Shown here piece by piece: positions 21,771 through 30,118 of a stretch of DNA of 64,000 bases (positions are counted from its first letter, which is position 1; every line of letters begins with the position of its first letter). Below the pieces are notes generated by a model, which was given only the letters and a program-made list of their open reading frames with translations, had not been told where the DNA came from and did no database searches. Origin of the DNA: Arthrobacter alkaliphilus (GTDB taxonomy: Bacteria > Actinomycetota > Actinomycetes > Actinomycetales > Micrococcaceae); the NCBI RefSeq assembly GCF_021483235.1, contig NZ_JAKEEC010000002.1:124001-188000 (forward strand), read 5' to 3'. A program made the position numbers and the translations under genes.

Positions 21771-24317
21771 ATGCAAAGCAGGTGGATAGGGGCCTCCGGC
21801 CAAGGGCGGGGGCTCCCGATTGAGGGCCAACAGACCCATCGAAAGACGACTGCCATGGCGGGAGTCGTGCTTCTCTTAGCAACGCTCTTCAACGCGACCA
21901 TTTTGACCCAGCCGGCACACGCAGCGGGTCCTCTTGTCGTCACGTTGACATTCGATGACGCCAACGCCGACCAGATGGCGGCGGCGAACTATTTGAATTC
22001 CAAGGGGATGTTCGGGACATTCTTCCTTCCCTCCGGCTATCTGAATGCGACTGATCCAAATGGTGGACCGCCCCCGTACATGACGACCGCCCAGGGGCTC
22101 GCCCTCCAGACGGCAGGCAATGAGATCGGCGGGCACACTGTCACGCACCCGGACCTTGCACAGATGGACGCGAACGAGGTGGCACGGCAGGTATGCAATG
22201 ACCGCGTCAACCTGAACACGATGGGCTTCCGGGTAACCAACTTTGCCTATCCGTTCGCATCCAGCACGCCCGCAGTCCAACAAACAGTTGCCAACTGCGG
22301 CTACAACAGCGCACGCGGCCTTGGCGATCTGAAGAGCAAGGTTGCGCCGACACTTACGGAAGTTGCTGAGCCGTTGCCCGTTCCTTCCTCAGACCTCTTC
22401 TTCACGAAAGCGCCCGACGAGGTCGACAGCACGTGGACAGTGGCTGACATGCAGGCCGTTGTGACCCAGGCAGAGCCTGTCGGCGGGTGGGTGCAATTGA
22501 CGTTCCACCACTTCGATGTCCAAACGGACCCCCTGAGTGTGACGACTGCCAATTTCCACAGCTACGTCGATTGGCTGGCGGCCGAACAAACCGCGGGCAA
22601 GATCGTAGTCAAGACAGTCCGCCAGGTCATGGCGGCCCAGTTCCCTGACCCGAGCAACCCCGCCTTGGACGTGAACAAGCCGCTCGTCAACGGACCGGCT
22701 GCACCTCCTCCGATCACCACCGGAAACCTTATTCAGAACCCCAGCCTGGAAACGCCCGGTCCGGTAGCCACTGGACTCCCGTATTGCTGGGCCGTCGGCG
22801 CATACGGCACGAACACCCACACCTTCAGCAGCGTGTCGCCTGGCCACACGGGCTCGGTTGCCGAAAAACTGGTGGTTTCCGGCTATGTTAGTGGCGATGC
22901 CAAGCTCCTGCCGACCTTGGACCTGGGCCAGTGTGCCCCGAGCGCCATACCCGGCCACGTCTACCAGATGTCGGCTTGGTATCAATCGACGGCCCTGACC
23001 CAGTTCGAGCTGTACTACCGAACCGGGTTGGGAACCTGGAACTACTGGACGGCAAGTCCCCAATTCGCCGCCTCGACAGGCTGGACCCAGGCAACCTGGA
23101 CTTCGCCGCCGGTACCGGCCGGAGCGACCGCCATCAGCATGGGATTGAACCTGCTGAGCAATGGAACACTGATCACGGACGACTACGGGCTGTATGACTC
23201 GATCGGCGCTCCGAGCGTCTTCAAATCGATGACGCCGGCAAGGTTGCTCGACACCCGCAATAGTGCCGTGGTGGGACCGAACGGGACCGTGTCATTCCAG
23301 GTCGCCGGAGTCAACGGCATCCCCGCAAATGTCAACGCCGTGACGTTCAACCTGACGGTCACAGAGCCGAGCTCGTTCGGGTTCGTTACAGCTTTTGCCT
23401 CCGGGTCTACCAAGCCGAATGCCTCCAACTTGAACTATGACAGATCCCAAACCGTACCCAACCTCGTGACGGTTCCGGTGGGGGCGGACGGAAAGGTAAG
23501 CCTCTACAACGCGTCAAACGGCACTGCTCAACTCATCGCCGACGCCTCCGGCTACTACACCACAGCCGCCTCCCAGTCGCCCGGCGAGTTCCAGCCGATG
23601 ACGCCGAGTAGATTCCTCGACACCCGGAATGGAAACATTCCAGTTGGGCCCAAGGGAACAGTCTCGTTCCAAGTGGGCGGCGTCAACGGCATTCCCGCGG
23701 CAGTCTCGGCAGTTACCTTCAACCTCACGGTCACCAGTCCAACGTCCTTCGGCTTCGTGACAGCGTACGCATCGGGGACCACCCGGCCGAACGCATCGAA
23801 TCTGAACTATGACAAAGCACAAACTGTCCCCAACAGCGTTACGGTGCCGGTGGGAACGGACGGAAAGGTCACCCTCTACAACGAGTCCACAGGCACCGCG
23901 CAACTGATAGCCGATGTTTCCGGATACTACCTGGCTGGCGGACCCGCAACAGTTTCCGGAGCCTTCCAAGCTGTTGCTCCAACGAGGTTCCTTGATACCC
24001 GAAATACCCCCAACAACGCCGTAGGACCTGGCGCGACCATTGCATTCCAGGTTGGCGGTGTAAGCGGGGTTCCTACAACGGTTGGCGGTGTGGTGTTCAA
24101 CCTCACGGTTACCCAGCCGACGTCGTTCGGATTCGTCACTGCGTACCCGTCCGGAACCACCTTGCCCGCGACGTCGAACCTGAATTATGCGACAGCGCAA
24201 ACGGTACCCAACCTGGTCACGGTGCCAACCGGAACAGACGGAAAGGTTGCTCTGTACAACCGCTCATCGGGCACAGCCCAACTCGTAGCGGACGTCTCAG
24301 GGTACTTCCTGCCCTGA
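21771..24317 (+). CDS. Secreted polysaccharide deacetylase with carbohydrate-binding-like domain and three LDTR repeats
   Basis: An 848-residue protein from the ATG at 21771 (an in-frame GTG at 21702 is possible). Signal peptide (AMAGVVLLLATLFNATILTQ, AHA); NodB domain with TLTFDDANADQ, GGHTVTHPD and FAYPFAS; a jelly-roll-like domain starting LIQNPSLETP; and three repeats of about 115 residues, each with an LDTRN motif (MTPARLLDTRN, MTPSRFLDTRN, VAPTRFLDTRN) and a conserved FNLTVT...FGFVTA...SNLNY...VPNLVTVP core. The repeats look like cell-surface beta-sandwich units common in actinobacteria. It lies just outside the element, next to attR, and its first two domains are paralogous to the element gene at 12718. 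A bidirectional terminator follows. Confidence 0.85.
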   Translation: MQSRWIGASGQGRGLPIEGQQTHRKTTAMAGVVLLLATLFNATILTQPAHAAGPLVVTLTFDDANADQMAAANYLNSKGMFGTFFLPSGYLNATDPNGGPPPYMTTAQGLALQTAGNEIGGHTVTHPDLAQMDANEVARQVCNDRVNLNTMGFRVTNFAYPFASSTPAVQQTVANCGYNSARGLGDLKSKVAPTLTEVAEPLPVPSSDLFFTKAPDEVDSTWTVADMQAVVTQAEPVGGWVQLTFHHFDVQTDPLSVTTANFHSYVDWLAAEQTAGKIVVKTVRQVMAAQFPDPSNPALDVNKPLVNGPAAPPPITTGNLIQNPSLETPGPVATGLPYCWAVGAYGTNTHTFSSVSPGHTGSVAEKLVVSGYVSGDAKLLPTLDLGQCAPSAIPGHVYQMSAWYQSTALTQFELYYRTGLGTWNYWTASPQFAASTGWTQATWTSPPVPAGATAISMGLNLLSNGTLITDDYGLYDSIGAPSVFKSMTPARLLDTRNSAVVGPNGTVSFQVAGVNGIPANVNAVTFNLTVTEPSSFGFVTAFASGSTKPNASNLNYDRSQTVPNLVTVPVGADGKVSLYNASNGTAQLIADASGYYTTAASQSPGEFQPMTPSRFLDTRNGNIPVGPKGTVSFQVGGVNGIPAAVSAVTFNLTVTSPTSFGFVTAYASGTTRPNASNLNYDKAQTVPNSVTVPVGTDGKVTLYNESTGTAQLIADVSGYYLAGGPATVSGAFQAVAPTRFLDTRNTPNNAVGPGATIAFQVGGVSGVPTTVGGVVFNLTVTQPTSFGFVTAYPSGTTLPATSNLNYATAQTVPNLVTVPTGTDGKVALYNRSSGTAQLVADVSGYFLP

Positions 24318-24342
24318 GATCCTGATTCCCTTCTAAAAGAAA

Positions 24343-24382
24343 CGCTCCGTCCCGGCTCGCCATGGCAAGCCGGGACGGAGCG
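24343..24382. terminator. Bidirectional hairpin terminator
   Basis: Perfect 15-base arms 24343-24357 and 24368-24382 (CGCTCCGTCCCGGCT and its inverse) around a 10-base loop. It lies between the convergent deacetylase gene (ends 24317) and metalloprotease gene (ends 24405). TTCTAAAAGAAA lies on its left flank. Confidence 0.85.
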
Positions 24383-24404
24383 CTTCCGGGCAGATGTCAC
24401 CCAG

Positions 24405-26993
24405 CTAGTAATTGATCCATTTGCAAGCAAACTGGGTGTTGCCCGCCGAAAGCGCCGCAATACCGATCCCCCAAGCGCAGACCGCATAGGTTCCCCTTTG
24501 GGTCACCGGGATAGAGGCAGTGTAGCCATGGTCTCCAGCCACTTGAAAGACTCCATTGACGTCAGGCCTGGCGCCATTCGCAACGTACGCGGTGCCTCGG
24601 GTTGAGCCGTCAGGGGAAGTCACGTAGACATGAACGGGAATACTCGCGCTGGTTATCGCGGGGTCCATGGCCCAGCCAGTAGCGATGAGGGATGAACCGT
24701 CCACTTTGACAGACTCCAGGTAGCCTATGGGTGCCGGAGTGCTCGGGGCGATGACGGACTGACACCCGAGTAGCGTGTTTCCGAGGGGGAACTGGCTGAC
24801 AGCGAGCCCGTAGGAACAAATGCGGTACGTTCCGGGTTTCTTGATCGGAATAGAGATCTGATAGCCATGATTTCCCATGGTTCCCATCACCCGGTTCACG
24901 TCATCGCGAGCCTCGCTGGCTTTGTATGCTGCACTCGTCGTGGCGCCGTCAGGATCTGTGACATAGATGTGGACGGGTATGGAAGCCGCCGGAGTTCCAG
25001 GATCCAACGTCCAACCCCTGACTTCAATGGACGGCGTAGCAGCAGCTGTGTTCGCGGCCACACTCTCCAAGTAGCCGATCGGAGCGGGCGTCACCGGAGG
25101 CGTCATCGACTTACAGCCCAGGAAACTGTTTCCTTGTGCAAAGCGTGTGACCGCCAAACCGTAGGCGCATACCGTATATTGCCCGGACATCGTCACAGCG
25201 GTGTCGCCCGTAAATCCATGGTTTCCAGCCACTTGCATGACGCTATTCACATCTGCGCGCGGCTGATCGGCGGACAGGACCTGAGGCACGGTATTCCCGC
25301 TTGGGTCAGTCACATAGATGTGAACGGGGATTTGCACCGATGGAGTGCCCGGGTCATAGCTCCAACCTACTGATCGCAGCGTCGGCCGCCCGTTCGCCAT
25401 GACGAGGCTCAGCGACTCAAGGTATCCGTACGGAGCCGCCGATCCTTCGAGGGTCAGAGAGCGGCAACCAAGATCCGTAGGCCCGGCACTGCTGGCCAGC
25501 GCGTACACGCAAACCCGGTAGGTTCCCGCCGCCGTCAAGTCGAAGGACCGGGAAAAGCCGTGATTGCCACTGACCTGCATGATCCTGTTCACATCCGGGC
25601 GGGGCTGATCTGCGGTAAGTGGGTAGGCGGTTTGCACGCCGTCGGGAGTAGTGACGTAAATATGGACGGGAGAGGATTCAGACGGCTTCGCACTGTCGTA
25701 GGCCCACCCACTGACGTCAAGGGACGCCTTATCGCCCGACCGGTTAATCGCGACCGATTCTGCATACCCCACAGCTGCTGGAGCTGGCGGGCTGATCGTC
25801 ACGCTGGCTGCAGAATCGCTGACGGAGTCGATGCTCACGCGGGTGCCAGCATGAGTGACGAATGTCTGACCTGCTTGCCAGGCCTGGGTAGAGCTGTAGT
25901 ATCCGTTAAACGCTGAGGGCCGGGTGTCCGTAGGCAGCAGGATTGAGGTGTTGCCCGCGCCCTGCTGAGTGATCTTCACCCCGCGGTTTCCCCCCTGCGC
26001 GACCGCAGCGTCATACCCGACAGGTGCCCTAAGTTCGAGGAAGTAGACCTCGCCCGACTTGGGGTCGGTAAACTTCGCGGCCCGGTTTGCTCCTTGGCCC
26101 GCCCACGGTCTGAGCGTCACGCTCCGCGGCGTCGACGGTATTCCCAGATCAGAGATCTCATCTCCGTTTCCGAAGCGGCCTGCCTCCCAGAGGGTTGCAC
26201 TGAGCTGCGGCGTAACGTCAAAATGCGCAATCCCCATGACATCGAGATTGTCGCCGTAGGGCTTTATAGAGCATGTGGCGTCGGCGAAGCCTCCATAAGG
26301 GCCCGATGCCACATCCATCACACCGCTGCCGCACTGAAGACTGTTGGCATGATCGAGCCCCAGCGCATGGCCGAATTCGTGGGTCAACGCTGGAGAACTA
26401 AGTCGGCTTATTTGGGGCATCAGGATTCGCCCGCCCGTAGTGCCGTTGCTGTACGTCATTCCGGCGGCACCGCTGCTGAGGTAGGCGCCCGGGACAAACA
26501 TCACCAGGGCCGTGTAGGGACTCTGCGTCCAGCCCAGCTCACTGGAAACGATGTCAACGATTTCTGCAGGCGATTGCGTAGATCTTGCAGCCGACTTATG
26601 CAGTCGCAGTACATTTACCGTGGCAATGTCGACCCGACCAACAGTCATGCTTGCCCAATACCCATGGGCAGCACTAAGGGCTCCTTGGACAGCAGTCATG
26701 GGCACCGCAGCATCGGTTTCAGCGGCCGATTTGTCCGCGAGTTGCACCGTCACAAGGGTGGTCTTCAAAGTCCCGGCAAGCGGCGCACTTACGTAGCTGT
26801 AGTCAGCTCCGACCCTGTGCGGCGGAGGTCCCGACCGAACGAAGTCATCCGGCTGGTCCGGTGGGCTTGGGTCTCTCACGGCCGGAGCGGCCAATGAGGG
26901 TGTCCCAGTAGACCCCGCCGACAAGGCAGTGGCAGACGATGGGAGGCCCGCTGATACGATCAGGGCGGCGACCGCGGCCGCTACAAGATTCAT
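24405..26993 (-). CDS. Secreted zinc metalloprotease (metzincin) with four C-terminal repeats
   Basis: An 862-residue protein from the ATG at 26993; upstream in-frame starts up to 27194 are possible. A signal peptide (NLVAAAVAALIVSAGLPSSA) is followed by a catalytic domain containing THEFGHALGLDH, the HExxHxxGxxH zinc site of metzincins at about residue 204, and a later NLDVMG that fits the Met-turn. A beta-rich domain follows, then four repeats of about 100 residues, each beginning GYAES/GYLES and containing PVHIYVT, (R/P)DVN and NHGF/NHGY. The repeats may bind the cell wall or substrate. It is an exported, zinc-dependent protease; the substrate is unknown. Confidence 0.8.
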   Translation of the reverse strand: MNLVAAAVAALIVSAGLPSSATALSAGSTGTPSLAAPAVRDPSPPDQPDDFVRSGPPPHRVGADYSYVSAPLAGTLKTTLVTVQLADKSAAETDAAVPMTAVQGALSAAHGYWASMTVGRVDIATVNVLRLHKSAARSTQSPAEIVDIVSSELGWTQSPYTALVMFVPGAYLSSGAAGMTYSNGTTGGRILMPQISRLSSPALTHEFGHALGLDHANSLQCGSGVMDVASGPYGGFADATCSIKPYGDNLDVMGIAHFDVTPQLSATLWEAGRFGNGDEISDLGIPSTPRSVTLRPWAGQGANRAAKFTDPKSGEVYFLELRAPVGYDAAVAQGGNRGVKITQQGAGNTSILLPTDTRPSAFNGYYSSTQAWQAGQTFVTHAGTRVSIDSVSDSAASVTISPPAPAAVGYAESVAINRSGDKASLDVSGWAYDSAKPSESSPVHIYVTTPDGVQTAYPLTADQPRPDVNRIMQVSGNHGFSRSFDLTAAGTYRVCVYALASSAGPTDLGCRSLTLEGSAAPYGYLESLSLVMANGRPTLRSVGWSYDPGTPSVQIPVHIYVTDPSGNTVPQVLSADQPRADVNSVMQVAGNHGFTGDTAVTMSGQYTVCAYGLAVTRFAQGNSFLGCKSMTPPVTPAPIGYLESVAANTAAATPSIEVRGWTLDPGTPAASIPVHIYVTDPDGATTSAAYKASEARDDVNRVMGTMGNHGYQISIPIKKPGTYRICSYGLAVSQFPLGNTLLGCQSVIAPSTPAPIGYLESVKVDGSSLIATGWAMDPAITSASIPVHVYVTSPDGSTRGTAYVANGARPDVNGVFQVAGDHGYTASIPVTQRGTYAVCAWGIGIAALSAGNTQFACKWINY

Positions 26994-27263
26994 TTTTCGC
27001 AAGATTGCTCGCTTATTGGGTGAGACCTCGGGTTGCCACCGTCGGTAAGCACTGGTCGGGTTCTTACATGATAGACGCTGAATCTCATCTATCACCCCAA
27101 AAACTTCAACCACAGCAGTCCCAAATGCACCAGGCACCTTCGTGGCGTCCTCGGAGATTCCGGGCAGGAAAAGGCGGGACAGCTTGTCCGCCACCCACAG
27201 GTTGAACCGCTAGGGTTATCAAGACGCAAGTCGCAGCTTTGCCAGTAATCGAAAGGACCCCTG

Positions 27264-28325
27264 GTGCATCATCGGTCGATTCTCCGAGCGACAGGAGGTC
27301 TCCTGTTGCTCGGTATCAGCCTTGCCGGCTGTGCCAGTCCGGCCGCCAAGGACAACATCCGTGGCGCGCTCACCGCAGTTGGAAGTCCCCTTCAAAGCGC
27401 TCCCATTGATGCCTGGGCCAACGCGTGGCAAAAGTCCTTCAAGGCAACATCGCTGAATTACTCGCCGGACGGCGCCAGCGTAGGGCTGACAGCGTTGGCC
27501 ACGGGGCAGGCCTATTACGCGGCAGTCGACGCGCCTTTGACGACAGCGCAGCAGGACCAGACGAAGCCCCAGTGCGGCCCTGGCGGAGCGTTTAGCGTGC
27601 CTACTTCCATTACCCTCGTCGGAGTTGCCTTCAATGTACCCAGCATCCACGGGTTGAAGCTCTCACCAGAGTTGCTCGCACGGATATTTTCCGGAGATAT
27701 CAATCGTTGGAATGACAAGGCAATCGCCGCGATCAATCCCGGAAGCAACTTCCCGGACCTCCCCATCGTGCCGGTCACCGCAAGCAGCCCTTCAGCTCTG
27801 ACTTCCGTCAGCACTCGATATCTTTCCACGTCACCTGGATGGACGACCGGCACAACGGATAGGTGGAAAAGGGTTCCGGGTGGCGCGGAAGTCAAGAATT
27901 TCAGCGATATCGCGAAGAAAGTCGATGATACAGCCGGTTCCATCGCCTTCATGGACTCGGCATCCATCGGATCCCGCTTTGATACCGCCCTGTTGACTTT
28001 CGGCGGCAGCTACGTCCGTATGTCCAAAGACTCGGTTGCCGCAGCAGTCCAGGAGGGCACCTCCACGACGACTGGAACGGGCGTCGAGTTTAAGCTCCCG
28101 GAGAAGACCGAGCAGGGCTACGCTCTGGGGTCTGTCAACTACCAAGCATTCTGCACTACGTACAAAAATAATCAGGTTGCGTCCCTCGTGAAGTCCTGGG
28201 GGGAGTTCGTGGTCAGCCCCGACGGCCAGGTCGCCTCAACATATTTCGCCGGCGTAGCGTCCCCGAGTGAACAGTCCCTCGACGATTCCGCAGTCCTGAT
28301 AAAGAAGATCGGGAGTGCCCAGTGA
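27264..28325 (+). CDS. PstS-like phosphate-binding lipoprotein
   Basis: A 353-residue protein from GTG 27264 with GAAAGGA upstream. The lipobox is LLLLGISLAGCAS; the mature part has the periplasmic-binding-protein pattern of phosphate binders: GALTAVGSPLQSAPIDAWAN, TALATGQAYYAAVDAPLT, and KLSPELLARIFSGDINRWND, a hallmark of PstS-like proteins. It binds a small anion, probably phosphate, outside the membrane. No pstC, pstA or pstB lies nearby. Instead its stop overlaps the start of the DUF2142 membrane gene (GTGA), implying that the pair works together, perhaps in surface glycan assembly; that link is inference. Confidence 0.75.
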   Translation: MHHRSILRATGGLLLLGISLAGCASPAAKDNIRGALTAVGSPLQSAPIDAWANAWQKSFKATSLNYSPDGASVGLTALATGQAYYAAVDAPLTTAQQDQTKPQCGPGGAFSVPTSITLVGVAFNVPSIHGLKLSPELLARIFSGDINRWNDKAIAAINPGSNFPDLPIVPVTASSPSALTSVSTRYLSTSPGWTTGTTDRWKRVPGGAEVKNFSDIAKKVDDTAGSIAFMDSASIGSRFDTALLTFGGSYVRMSKDSVAAAVQEGTSTTTGTGVEFKLPEKTEQGYALGSVNYQAFCTTYKNNQVASLVKSWGEFVVSPDGQVASTYFAGVASPSEQSLDDSAVLIKKIGSAQ

Positions 28326-30022
28326 TCGATCCCCCAGCCATTCATGGACGCCTCGCTCCAAACGTCGAGGAGCAGGCCAAGCCGCGCCCGGAACGGTTCG
28401 GTGTCCGGCCGCGCGCCGTATCTCCCGGGACGAAGGCAGGCTTCAGGTTCTTCATCCGCATTTTCGCCTTGTTGTCAGCTCTCATTACTTTATGGATTCT
28501 CGCGACACCGCTAATGGCCTACCCCGACGAGCCTGCCCACACCATCAAGGCAGCCGCTGTGGCCAGGGGCCAGTTCTTCCCAGGCCCGGGAGAGTCGTAC
28601 GGCAACGGCGTCCACGTCCAGGTCCCTTCCTACATCGCGAACATTGGCTCGCAGCGGTGTTTCGCATTCACGAGGGAAAAGTCCGCTGCCTGTGCGCCGA
28701 ACATCCCTCTTGATGACACGTACACCACCATCGGTGTGACCTCAGCCGGTTTGTACAATCCCTTCTACTATTGGCTGGTCGGTTTACCCAGTTTGGTAAT
28801 GTCCGGGGCACCTGCCGTATTCGCCATGCGAATCGTCAGTGGCCTGATGTCAGCAGCCTTCTACGCCGCTGGCTTCACCGCTTTGTCGCGGCTCCGCCAT
28901 CCCAAATGGCCGATCATTGCCGCTGCAGCGGCCACCACCCCCATGGTTTTGTTCCTGGCAAGCGGAATCAATCCAAACTCGTTGGAAGTCGCGGCCTCCA
29001 TGGCTGCGTTCTGCGGCTTTGTGTCAATTCTCGAAAACTCACGACGACTTCATCTGGCGCGACCTGGCATCCTGGCAGTGGGCGTCTCGGCCGCAACGCT
29101 CGCCAACACCAGGAACGTGTCATTGTTGTGGTTGCTATGCGGCGCCGTTGTCGCGTGCCTTTTCTTCCGACGCTCGGACATAGCGGCGGTTTTCCGCAAT
29201 CGAACGTTGCTGATCGTCGCCAGTGTGTCCGCCGTCGGGGTCGCTCTCGGTGTGCTGTGGAATTTCGTCATGCTGTCCGCTCCCCCTTCAGCAGGAGAAG
29301 CGCCCGCGGGAATCTCCAACGTGGTCGAAGGCCTACGTCCGACCAACGCCTTCGTTACCATGCTGGACCGAGCCTTTGACTTCGTTCCCCAGTACATCGG
29401 CGTTGCAGGCTGGCTCGACACCCCGGTGCCGCAAGCCGTGATGATGTTCTGGGGCACACTTCTGATGGCCCTCTTGTTGTCGGTATTCACGATGCGCCCA
29501 GCCCGATTGCAACTGGGATTCTGGGTCGCAATCGGCATGCTGGCAGCAGTGCCGGCCTTGGTCCAAGCGGCGTTGGTCACGAGCAGCGGCTATATCTGGC
29601 AAGGTCGCTACAACCTGCCGCTTTTCGCCATCGCGGTCATTTCCGCCGGGCTTGCCCTGAGGTTCCGCTCGTTCAAGTCCACTCTCGTCAGCAGAAGACT
29701 GACGAAAATCTTGCTTTGGACCACCTGCGCAGCCCATCTCTATGGCTTTGTATACATTCTCCGGCGGTATGTCGTTGGCCTGCCGGACTCAGCCAACTGG
29801 CTGGTGATGTTGACCAAACCTGAGTGGCAACCTCCGCTGTCCTGGGAGGCACTCACCGTACTACTGGCTGTTGTGCTGCTGGTTGCGGCCTCGCAGCTTT
29901 TTGCCTTCCTTCATCCAGGCGCCCACTTCCTCCCAGCGAGGCTAGTGGGTGCCCTGAACGGCCTCCTGGGCAGGAACCGTGCGGCAGCGGGACAGCTTCC
30001 TCGAAACGGCTCCGCAGCGTAG
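28322..30022 (+). CDS. DUF2142 multi-pass membrane protein
   Basis: A 566-residue protein with about 12 hydrophobic segments. The motif LMAYPDEPAHTIKAAAVARG near the N-terminus is the DUF2142 signature (PDExxH), and YNPFYYWLVGLPSLV follows. DUF2142 proteins are thought to be GT-C-type glycosyltransferases that use lipid-linked sugars on the outer face of the membrane. It is translationally coupled to the PstS-like gene upstream (GTGA overlap) and ends just before a strong bidirectional terminator. The N-terminal 45 residues are basic and cytoplasmic. Confidence 0.75.
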   Translation: MIDPPAIHGRLAPNVEEQAKPRPERFGVRPRAVSPGTKAGFRFFIRIFALLSALITLWILATPLMAYPDEPAHTIKAAAVARGQFFPGPGESYGNGVHVQVPSYIANIGSQRCFAFTREKSAACAPNIPLDDTYTTIGVTSAGLYNPFYYWLVGLPSLVMSGAPAVFAMRIVSGLMSAAFYAAGFTALSRLRHPKWPIIAAAAATTPMVLFLASGINPNSLEVAASMAAFCGFVSILENSRRLHLARPGILAVGVSAATLANTRNVSLLWLLCGAVVACLFFRRSDIAAVFRNRTLLIVASVSAVGVALGVLWNFVMLSAPPSAGEAPAGISNVVEGLRPTNAFVTMLDRAFDFVPQYIGVAGWLDTPVPQAVMMFWGTLLMALLLSVFTMRPARLQLGFWVAIGMLAAVPALVQAALVTSSGYIWQGRYNLPLFAIAVISAGLALRFRSFKSTLVSRRLTKILLWTTCAAHLYGFVYILRRYVVGLPDSANWLVMLTKPEWQPPLSWEALTVLLAVVLLVAASQLFAFLHPGAHFLPARLVGALNGLLGRNRAAAGQLPRNGSAA

Positions 30023-30054
30023 GACTTTTGAATAGCCGCAGACGAATAGCAAAA

Positions 30055-30097
30055 CAGATGGGCCTGGCCGGGCAATTCGCCCGGCCAGGCCCATCTG
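30055..30097. terminator. Strong bidirectional terminator
   Basis: A perfect 19-bp stem (arms 30055-30073 and 30079-30097, starting CAGATGGGCC) with loop AATTC. It lies between DUF2142 (ends 30022, plus) and rmlCD (ends 30119, minus). A-rich flank AGCAAAA on one side and TAAT on the other support two-way use. Confidence 0.9.
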
Positions 30098-30118
30098 TAA
30101 TCATCGTCCGATTCCGCC

